DNA from: Synergistaceae bacterium
GTDB lineage: Bacteria > Synergistota > Synergistia > Synergistales > Aminobacteriaceae
DNA length: 9,557 bases
Assembly: GCA_009778055.1 (NCBI GenBank)
Contig: WRKN01000090.1
Span: forward strand, 1-9,557
Reading direction: 5' to 3'
In this document: positions 1 to 4,888 of the stretch, one piece after another
Layout of the letters: every line of letters starts with the position of its first letter
Numbering within the stretch: position 1 is the stretch's first letter
Position numbers and translations under genes: made by a program
The notes under the pieces: model-generated
Databases searched by the model: none
What the model was told of the DNA's origin: nothing
What the model saw: the letters and a program-made list of their open reading frames with translations, nothing else

Positions 1-18
1 GGTCTTTTGATGTACCAT
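1..18 (-). CDS. Start of a gene cut by the left window edge
   Basis: On the minus strand an ATG at 18-16 opens a frame reading MVHQKT to the window edge. It is preceded by a good Shine-Dalgarno AAGGAG (34-29) with a 10-base spacer. It lies 105 bases after the thrS stop on the same strand, so it may be the next gene of a thrS transcription unit. In many bacteria infC (initiation factor IF3) follows thrS, but six residues cannot identify a product, so this is only a guess from gene order. I see no convincing promoter or rho-independent terminator in the 105-base gap, which fits read-through from thrS. An AT-rich stretch near 57-66 resembles a -10 box on the minus strand (TATAAC) but has no recognisable -35. 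Confidence 0.5.
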
Positions 19-123
19 CAGTCTTATTCTCCTTTTATGGCGTTCCTGGATTTGTTATATTTTCTCATATCTCTCGCCGCTTGGACGATTTATTCAGCGT
101 TTCCCTAGAAGCAGCCTTAAACG

Positions 124-2055
124 TCAACGCTTCACCGGGTCGAACTCGGCGTCGCACAACACCCTGAACTCATCCACGGACATGGCGCCAAGGTCGCCTT
201 TGGTTCGTTCGCGAACTGAAACGGCGCGCGTCTCAGCCTCTTTGTCGCCTATGACTATCATGTAAGGCGCTTTTTGAAGCTGCGCGTCTCTTATGCGTTT
301 ACCCAGTTTTTCGTCCCTGACGTCCAATTCTATCCTGAACCCCCAGCCCATGAACTCGCCGGCGAGCTTCCTCGCGTACTCCTCGTGGGCTTCGGCAATG
401 GGGATCAGCTTTATCTGTACCGGCGCTATCCAGAAAGGGAAAGCCCCGGCGTAGTTTTCTATCAGAATACCGAGGAAACGCTCGATACTGCCGAGAATCG
501 TCCTATGCAGCATGACGGGGCGGTGATCTTTGCCGTCCGGCCCCACGTACGCCAGGTCGAAACGCTCCGGCATCTGGAAGTCGAGCTGGATTGTGCCGCA
601 CTGCCACGTCCTGCCGATGCAGTCTTCCAGGTGAAAGTCTATTTTCGGGCCATAGAAGGCGCCGTCTCCTTCATTGACGCGATACGGCGTCCCGGTGGAT
701 TCGAGGGCTTCTTTCAGCGCCGCCTCAGCCGCGTCCCACTGCCCGGGTTCCCCCATGGAATTTTCCGGCCTCGTGGAAAGCTCCACTCGGTAGCTGAACC
801 CGAACACTTCCTTGTAAATGTAATCGCATAGATCCATGATGCCCACGACTTCTTTCTTGACCTGATCAGGAGTGCAGTACAGGTGGGCGTCGTCCTGGGT
901 AAAGCTGCGCACCCGCATCAGCCCGTGCAGTACGCCGCTGCGCTCATGGCTGTGCACCATCCCCAGTTCGGCCATGCGGAGCGGCAGGTCGCGGTAACTG
1001 CGTATATGCGTTTTATAGACCATTATCCCGCCGGGGCAGTTCATGGGCTTAACGGCGAAGGGTTTTTCGTCTATTTCGGTGAAGTACATGTTTTCCTTGT
1101 AGTGATCCCAATGGCCGGACTGCATCCACAGGGAGCGATCCAAAATAAGCGGCGTGCGTATCTCGTCGTAGCCGCGCCTGGCGTGCTCTTTGCGCCAGAA
1201 ATCAAGCAGGCGGTTGATGACCGCCATACCTTTGGGGTGGAAGAACGGAAAACCCTGCCCCTCGTCGTGCAGGCTGAAAAGATCCAGCTCCTTGCCCAGC
1301 CTGCGGTGGTCGCGCAGCTTCGCCTCCTCCAGGCGGCGGAGGTGTTCCTTCAGCGCGTCCGCCGTCGCGAACGCCGTTCCGTATATCCGGGTCAGCATGA
1401 CGTTCTTCTCATCCCCGCGCCAGTAGGCCCCGGCGACGGAAAGCAGCTTGAAGTGGCGTATCCGGGACGTATCCGGGACGTGTGGCCCGCGGCAGAGATC
1501 CACGTAGACGCCGTTAACCGAATTCCCCTGTTGGTAAAGGGAAACCACCGGGGCGTCCAGTTCCGAGATCAGCTCGACCTTGTAGCGGTCGTCGCGTTTT
1601 TTGAAGAAGTCCAGAGCCTTATCCTTGTCCATATCGGTTCTATCAAGCCTGATGGACTCTTTGGCGAGCCTGCGCATCTCTTCCTCTATAGCCGGCAGAT
1701 GCTCCTCCGTCAGCGAGTCGATTCCCCGAGCCTGCGAAACGTCGATGTCATAGTAAAACCCGTCTTTGATACACGGCCCTATGCCGAACTTCGCTCCGGG
1801 ATACAGCTTTTCGACCGCGTGAGCCATGAGGTGAGCGCAGGAGTGGCGCAGTATATTCAGCCCCTCCTCGGATTCGGCGGTCACAGGCTCGATTCTTCCG
1901 CCTTTTGAAACCTCGCCGCCGAGGTCGAGCAGTTCCCCGTCCAATTTGCCCGCCAGAGCTTTCTCCAAAAGGCCCAGCTCGGCCAGCACATCCGACACCT
2001 TGACAGAATCCGCCTGGAAGTCACAAGATTTCTCTCCGTACTCGAAATTCAACAT
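124..2055 (-). CDS. thrS: Threonine--tRNA ligase (threonyl-tRNA synthetase)
   Basis: This cytoplasmic class II aminoacyl-tRNA synthetase charges tRNA-Thr with threonine using ATP. All four expected parts are present in 643 residues, the normal length. An N-terminal TGS domain covers about 1-60. The editing domain has its HxxxH pair at H71/H75 and the CxxxH pair C188/H192 (DLCRGPH), so it should clear mischarged serine. The catalytic core spans about 260-540, with the presumed zinc ligands C340 (in MNCPGG), H391 (in QDDAHLY) and H517 (in MLHRTILGSIER). The anticodon-binding domain covers about 545-643. The ATG at 2055 is the only sensible start: an in-frame stop lies just upstream and the TGS domain begins at once. 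Its Shine-Dalgarno, AAAGGA, has a long 13-base spacer. A promoter lies about 45-75 bases upstream and the leader is short, so a T-box riboswitch is excluded. Identification is essentially certain. Confidence 0.98.
   Translation of the reverse strand: MLNFEYGEKSCDFQADSVKVSDVLAELGLLEKALAGKLDGELLDLGGEVSKGGRIEPVTAESEEGLNILRHSCAHLMAHAVEKLYPGAKFGIGPCIKDGFYYDIDVSQARGIDSLTEEHLPAIEEEMRRLAKESIRLDRTDMDKDKALDFFKKRDDRYKVELISELDAPVVSLYQQGNSVNGVYVDLCRGPHVPDTSRIRHFKLLSVAGAYWRGDEKNVMLTRIYGTAFATADALKEHLRRLEEAKLRDHRRLGKELDLFSLHDEGQGFPFFHPKGMAVINRLLDFWRKEHARRGYDEIRTPLILDRSLWMQSGHWDHYKENMYFTEIDEKPFAVKPMNCPGGIMVYKTHIRSYRDLPLRMAELGMVHSHERSGVLHGLMRVRSFTQDDAHLYCTPDQVKKEVVGIMDLCDYIYKEVFGFSYRVELSTRPENSMGEPGQWDAAEAALKEALESTGTPYRVNEGDGAFYGPKIDFHLEDCIGRTWQCGTIQLDFQMPERFDLAYVGPDGKDHRPVMLHRTILGSIERFLGILIENYAGAFPFWIAPVQIKLIPIAEAHEEYARKLAGEFMGWGFRIELDVRDEKLGKRIRDAQLQKAPYMIVIGDKEAETRAVSVRERTKGDLGAMSVDEFRVLCDAEFDPVKR
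1457..1481. repeat. 11-base tandem repeat inside thrS
   Basis: The unit CGTATCCGGGA occurs twice head to tail, followed by the first three bases of a third copy. On the minus strand it encodes part of the PDTSRIR segment after the editing-site CRGPH motif. The unit is not a multiple of three, so each copy is read in a different frame. The reading frame continues intact through it, so this is not a recent disruptive duplication. Confidence 0.6.
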
Positions 2056-2100
2056 TAGAGTTCTACCATCCTTTTAACGCCCGCATATTTGCACAAACGA

Positions 2101-2128
2101 AGAATAGCACTGAAACGCTCATTGTCAA
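2101..2128 (-). promoter_or_regulatory. Sigma-70-type promoter of thrS
   Basis: On the minus strand a perfect -35 box TTGACA (2128-2123) is followed after 16 bases by TATTCT (2106-2101). The bases just before the -10 read TGC, which makes an extended -10. Transcription should start near 2094, giving a leader of about 40 bases. The -35 begins only about 22 bases after the stop of the upstream coiled-coil gene, so thrS has its own promoter and may also receive read-through. Confidence 0.75.
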
Positions 2129-2150
2129 GGGACTCAGCCTTGCGCCGGCC

Positions 2151-2522
2151 TTAAATTGCCGGTTTCTTCCTCTTCATACTGGCGGCCTCCAGAAGATCGC
2201 TGCGCTCGGCGTCGCGGACGGCCATCTCAGCCAGCATTTCTCGGTGTTCTTCCGCGCGTTTTTGAACCAGGCGCTCTATGTCACGTTTTCTAGCTTGTTT
2301 CTTGATCAATTCCTGAGACTTTTTCACAGTTTCGATGTGACGGTCCATCATTTCAAACGTAGTTTGCGTAGCGGCGTGTTTGGCCTCCTCAACTTTCTGC
2401 ATAGCCTCTTCTTTGTCTTTGTCGGCTTTGGCCTCTTTGCGGCGCTTGTATATCTCCTCAATATCAGATGAGCAAACAACTGGATTGTCTGTTGCGAATC
2501 CTACGGCGTTGCCTATTTTCAT
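2151..2522 (-). CDS. Small charged coiled-coil protein of unknown function
   Basis: A 123-residue protein that I do not recognise. After a short N-terminal stretch (about 1-19, MKIGNAVGF...) it is almost entirely helix-forming and charged. Residues about 20-118 are rich in Lys, Glu, Arg, Ala and Met, with long runs lacking Gly and Pro, as in a coiled coil or long helical hairpin. It ends in a basic KRKKPAI tail. It has no signal peptide or membrane segment, so it should be cytoplasmic. There is one cysteine (C17). The start at 2522 is well supported by a strong GGAGGAGG Shine-Dalgarno at 2540-2533 with a 10-base spacer. It is transcribed towards thrS from the divergent region shared with the plus-strand operon. 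The helical composition recalls small scaffold or flagellar/secretion-associated helical proteins, but nothing seen here supports a specific role. That it is a real gene is likely; its function is unknown. Confidence 0.8.
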   Translation of the reverse strand: MKIGNAVGFATDNPVVCSSDIEEIYKRRKEAKADKDKEEAMQKVEEAKHAATQTTFEMMDRHIETVKKSQELIKKQARKRDIERLVQKRAEEHREMLAEMAVRDAERSDLLEAASMKRKKPAI

Positions 2523-2540
2523 TTTGCACGTTCCTCCTCC

Positions 2541-2552
2541 CGCCGGCCGGCG
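2541..2552. repeat. 12-base perfect palindrome in the coiled-coil gene leader
   Basis: CGCCGGCCGGCG is its own reverse complement. It directly abuts the Shine-Dalgarno of the minus-strand coiled-coil gene (2540-2533) and lies in its predicted leader. As DNA it could be a dyad operator. As RNA it could fold as a four-base-pair stem with a GGCC loop next to the ribosome site. It stands out because the surrounding promoter region is AT-rich. Confidence 0.45.
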
Positions 2553-2572
2553 ATCATTCTCTTCAATTATCT

Positions 2573-2601
2573 ATTATATACACTAAAGCCGCATACGAGT
2601 A
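2573..2601 (-). promoter_or_regulatory. Possible promoter of the coiled-coil gene
   Basis: On the minus strand a perfect -10 hexamer TATAAT lies at 2578-2573. The matching -35 position (about 2601-2596, TACTCG) is a poor match to TTGACA, so the promoter would be weak or activator-dependent. Transcription would start near 2566 and give a leader of about 44 bases holding the palindrome and the strong Shine-Dalgarno. The alternative -10, TATACT at 2603-2598, also lacks a good -35. Confidence 0.35.
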
Positions 2602-2605
2602 TAAT
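2577..2605 (+). promoter_or_regulatory. Likely promoter of the seven-gene plus-strand operon
   Basis: A perfect -10 TATAAT (2600-2605) lies 17 bases after TATACA (2577-2582), which matches four of the six -35 consensus bases. The start would be near 2612, about 29 bases before the first ATG, with a GAGGTG Shine-Dalgarno at 2627-2632. The -35 element overlaps the -10 of the opposing minus-strand promoter, so the two directions probably compete. I see no equally good promoter further down the operon. Confidence 0.55.
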
Positions 2606-2640
2606 CGTTCAAGATAAATTAAAAAAGAGGTGAGCGTCCG

Positions 2641-3456
2641 ATGCGCGGAATGTCGGTAAGATCCCTTCTTATACGGACGGCTTTGATTGTGTGTGTTTGG
2701 GGGCGCTGCGCCAGCGCCGCCCACATCGTCGCGGCCTACCAGGAAATTTACCGGATGAACTTTGAGGTGTTTAAGCAGGCGGGGCTTCCTGCGGGTTGGT
2801 ATGTTACCTTCGACGGCTATCCGGTGGCGCAGGTACGCCCTAACCACTGGGTGTATGGACACACCGCCTATCAGGGGATACTTGTTCCGACGGAAGTGGC
2901 GGTGGGCGCGGTAGTGCCGATGGACGTGCCCCAATTGGCTCGCGTGGCGATGTCTTCGTGGCGTAGTGGGGCATATGGCACGGAACGTTTCAGATCCATT
3001 GCTTTTTCCGGGCTCGACAACATGGGAGTACTGGACGATCCGCTGGCTTATACTCCGGTCGCGTGGAAAAGCGGCGAGCCGGGACTTCGGATATGGATGG
3101 GCGACCGATGGCGCCATATCGTCCCGAGGAGGGGGCAAAGCACCTCCCAGGCGCTGATGGCGCAGCATCCCAACATTGTTCGCTTGCTGAGCGGAAAGTG
3201 CGCTTCATGGACAATGTCCGACACTCAGGAACTGGCGGATCTGGCGCGTGAGTGGGGATTTTTGTGGCGCGGGCATATTTCTTTGGTGTATTTGCCCGGC
3301 GACGGGTATAGCGGCTCATCCGGAAGAGACGCGGCGGCGGGCGGCAGAGGAGGCCTTCCGGGTGACAGGCCCGGCGGCGGGGACTGGGACATAGGCAGAG
3401 GCGGCGGCGGTGGAGGCAGACCCGGCGGTGGCGGTGGAGGAGGATGGGACAGATGA
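2641..3456 (+). CDS. Secreted protein of unknown function with glycine-rich tail
   Basis: A 271-residue protein with no family I recognise. Residues 1-26 form a Sec signal peptide: basic start (MRGMSVRS, R12), hydrophobic core LIRTALIVCVW, and a likely cut after CASA or CASAA. C23 follows G-R, so there is no lipobox and this is not a lipoprotein. The mature part (about 28-219) looks like a compact globular domain rich in Trp and Tyr, with one cysteine (C187). From about 220 the chain becomes a disordered Gly/Arg/Asp/Pro tail with runs of six and seven glycines, ending GWDR. The start at 2641 has a GAGGTG Shine-Dalgarno eight bases upstream; an ATG at 2650 is placed less well. It is the first gene of the operon, and its stop overlaps the next start as ATGA. 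The export signal and coupling suggest an envelope protein whose partner gene is cytoplasmic, but the function is unknown. Confidence 0.82.
   Translation: MRGMSVRSLLIRTALIVCVWGRCASAAHIVAAYQEIYRMNFEVFKQAGLPAGWYVTFDGYPVAQVRPNHWVYGHTAYQGILVPTEVAVGAVVPMDVPQLARVAMSSWRSGAYGTERFRSIAFSGLDNMGVLDDPLAYTPVAWKSGEPGLRIWMGDRWRHIVPRRGQSTSQALMAQHPNIVRLLSGKCASWTMSDTQELADLAREWGFLWRGHISLVYLPGDGYSGSSGRDAAAGGRGGLPGDRPGGGDWDIGRGGGGGGRPGGGGGGGWDR
3340..3453 (+). repeat. Low-complexity glycine codon tract
   Basis: This stretch of GGC/GGT/GGA codons encodes the glycine-rich tail of the secreted protein, with R, D, P and W interspersed. Such tracts can change length by slippage. The end of the tract also supplies the ribosome-binding site of the next gene. 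Confidence 0.6.
3436..3443 (+). promoter_or_regulatory. Shine-Dalgarno of the TPR gene, made from glycine codons
   Basis: GGAGGAGG lies in the last glycine codons of the secreted-protein gene. It touches the ATG at 3444 with no spacer, but stands nine bases before the ATG at 3453. It therefore picks 3453 as the real start, which also gives an ATGA overlap with the upstream stop. Confidence 0.7.
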
Positions 3457-4361
3457 GCGGCGACGATATATATGAAATCCTGGACAGGGCGTACGAGTCG
3501 GAAGATGCCGGCGAAGTGGCGGAACTTGTGGAACGGGCGCTCGAACTTGAGCCGGGCAACCCCGAGGCGCTGCTCCTGAAAGCCGACCTTATCGAAGACG
3601 ATGAGGAAAGGCTTCCCATTCTCGAACAGGCTTTGGAAGAGGCCAGGCGATATTTTGAAGACGAGGGGTTGTCGGGCGGCGACGTTCTTGAGGACGCAAT
3701 GGGACCTGTGTACCTCGGGTTGCTGCAGCGCGCGGCTTTCACCTTTTTTGCGGCCGAACGCGACGACCGTTCTCTTGAACTGGTGGAAGAACTTCTTCTC
3801 TATGACCACGAAGACCAGGCCACGGCAAAGACCCTTTATTATCGTATTTTGTTGGAACGGGAAGAATGGGCGCGCGTTCTCGAGGAGACTATGAAGGAAA
3901 CAACGCGTGACCTCGGCTGGGCGTACGCCAGGATGGTCGCGTCGTTTATGCTTTCCGGCGTAAAAAGTGAAAAAAATGGCGCGGCTTTGGGAAAACTCAA
4001 CAAAATGTTGTGGGACGCGGTGCGCATGGGACCGAACGTGCCTTTCTACATGCTGGGCTACATTCCCGACCCGGTTGGAGAATCGGAGCTGGAAGAAGAC
4101 GATTTTCACTTCGCCTTGCTGTTTGAAGACGTATGGTCAGCCTCGCGCGAAATGCTGAACTGGTTCTCGAAAGCAGCCATCCTTTTCGGCCTGCTGAGCG
4201 GCCGCTTCGGCGAGGAAAGCAAGGACATGGAAGAGCTTCTCTCCGCCTTGGGCGGAGTCTCGGACTACGAGGAACTGACGCGCGGCCTGGCGGGAGCCTC
4301 CAGTGACGATAAAACGATTCTTGACGCGCTGGCGGCCGGTAACTATCCCGCAAATGTTTGA
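3453..4361 (+). CDS. Acidic TPR-like repeat protein, function unknown
   Basis: A 302-residue cytoplasmic protein rich in Glu, Asp, Leu and Ala with no signal peptide or membrane span. Residues about 4-48 read like a TPR unit (ALELEPGNPEALLLKADL). Further helical pairs at about 52-70, 84-118 and 121-150 are consistent with more, degenerate repeats. Near 183-207 it has an LxxxLWDAVRMGPNVPFYMLGYIPDP segment, split by GPNVPFYMLG, which resembles a motif I recall near the C-terminus of other bacterial TPR proteins (N-x-VP-x-YLLG). That likeness is from memory. Such repeats bind partner proteins. ATG 3453 is preferred over 3444 because of Shine-Dalgarno spacing and the ATGA overlap. The 3' end overlaps the ATPase gene by eight bases. 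Coupling to both neighbours suggests a shared task with the secreted protein and/or the ATPase, but the partner is not shown by the sequence. Confidence 0.8.
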   Translation: MSGDDIYEILDRAYESEDAGEVAELVERALELEPGNPEALLLKADLIEDDEERLPILEQALEEARRYFEDEGLSGGDVLEDAMGPVYLGLLQRAAFTFFAAERDDRSLELVEELLLYDHEDQATAKTLYYRILLEREEWARVLEETMKETTRDLGWAYARMVASFMLSGVKSEKNGAALGKLNKMLWDAVRMGPNVPFYMLGYIPDPVGESELEEDDFHFALLFEDVWSASREMLNWFSKAAILFGLLSGRFGEESKDMEELLSALGGVSDYEELTRGLAGASSDDKTILDALAAGNYPANV

Positions 4362-4887
4362 GGACATCTCCGCCCACGTTTTGGATATTGCCTGGAACAG
4401 CATAGCAGCCGGGGCGGGCAGGATAGGCGTTACGATCCGCAAGTACGGAACGGGGTTTGTGGAACTGGAGATATCGGATGACGGCAAAGGTATGGACGCC
4501 GGGCAATTGTCAAAGGCGGCGAGTCCTTTTTATACCAGCCGCGCCGCTCGCCGGACAGGCTTGGGGCTGCCGTTTCTGAAACAGAACGCGGAGCTGTGCG
4601 GCGGAAAATTTGAAATATCGTCCGCTCCCGGAAAGGGGACGCGGGTTTGGGCAACCTTCGCGCTGGACAACATAAACACTCCGCCCATAGGCGATATGGG
4701 CGGAGCTTTTGTTGCCCTGATGATCGGCGCGCCCAAAGCGCGCTGGATTTTCAAGTTCCGTTCGGAAGAAAACCTGTTTGAATTGGACTCGGAAGATGTA
4801 ACCGAAGCCATAGGCGGGTTGGAATTCCTTTCGGTTCCACGCGTGGGCATGGGGCTTAAAAGCATAATCGAAAAAGGAGTGAGGTAA
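4354..4887 (+). CDS. Solo GHKL ATP-binding protein (hydrogenase-associated type)
   Basis: A 177-residue stand-alone HATPase_c domain. The N box is HVLDIAWNS (8-16, metal ligand N15), the G1 box is SDDGKGM (41-47), the PFYTS segment (58-62) fits the F box, and the G2 box is RTGLGLPF (67-74). All ATP-binding boxes are intact. There is no sensor, transmembrane or phospho-accepting histidine domain, so it is not a complete sensor kinase. After the fold comes a short C-terminal part beginning NINTPPIGDMGG (107-117). From memory, this architecture and the PPxGDM motif match small ATP-binding proteins found beside [FeFe]-hydrogenase genes in Clostridia and Thermotogae; their role is unresolved, and anti-sigma-like kinase activity is one idea. 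Start 4354 is chosen because the fold begins at once and the overlap with the TPR gene is eight bases; an upstream ATG (4303) would add 17 unrelated residues. fhs starts two bases after its stop. Confidence 0.85.
   Translation: MFEDISAHVLDIAWNSIAAGAGRIGVTIRKYGTGFVELEISDDGKGMDAGQLSKAASPFYTSRAARRTGLGLPFLKQNAELCGGKFEISSAPGKGTRVWATFALDNINTPPIGDMGGAFVALMIGAPKARWIFKFRSEENLFELDSEDVTEAIGGLEFLSVPRVGMGLKSIIEKGVR
4679..4713 (+). terminator. Terminator-like hairpin inside the ATPase gene
   Basis: CTCCGCCCATA (4679-4689) and TATGGGCGGAG (4695-4705) are perfect reverse complements, giving an 11-bp stem with a five-base loop (GGCGA). CTTTTGTT follows at once (4706-4713). This is the form of a rho-independent terminator with an imperfect T-run. 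It lies inside the coding sequence, over codons of the TPPIGDMGG segment, about 180 bases before the fhs start. It could act as a partial terminator or attenuator, or as a 3'-end or pause structure for the mRNA. Its stop strength is unknown. Confidence 0.5.
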
Positions 4888-4888
4888 A

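Noticed and set aside
19..123. Rho-independent terminator after thrS
   Set aside because: I found no GC-rich inverted repeat followed by a T-run on the minus strand here; only four-base complementarity such as GGCG/CGCC with a large loop.
883..1908. 341-codon open frame on the plus strand opposite thrS
   Set aside because: It lies wholly antisense to a clear full-length threonyl-tRNA synthetase; its composition is that of a shadow frame in a GC-rich gene, and it has no supporting ribosome site that I can see.
2056..2150. T-box riboswitch or other tRNA-sensing leader before thrS
   Set aside because: A strong promoter at 2101-2128 leaves a leader of about 40 bases, far too short for a T-box with specifier and antiterminator stems.
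3225..4109. 294-codon minus-strand frame with a proline-rich run opposite the secreted and TPR genes
   Set aside because: The proline run is only the complement of the glycine codons. The plus-strand genes have signal peptide, ribosome sites and an ATGA junction.
4303..4353. Upstream ATG giving 17 more residues on the ATPase
   Set aside because: It would overlap the TPR gene by 59 bases and adds residues that do not belong to the fold; ATG 4354 begins directly at the ATPase domain.
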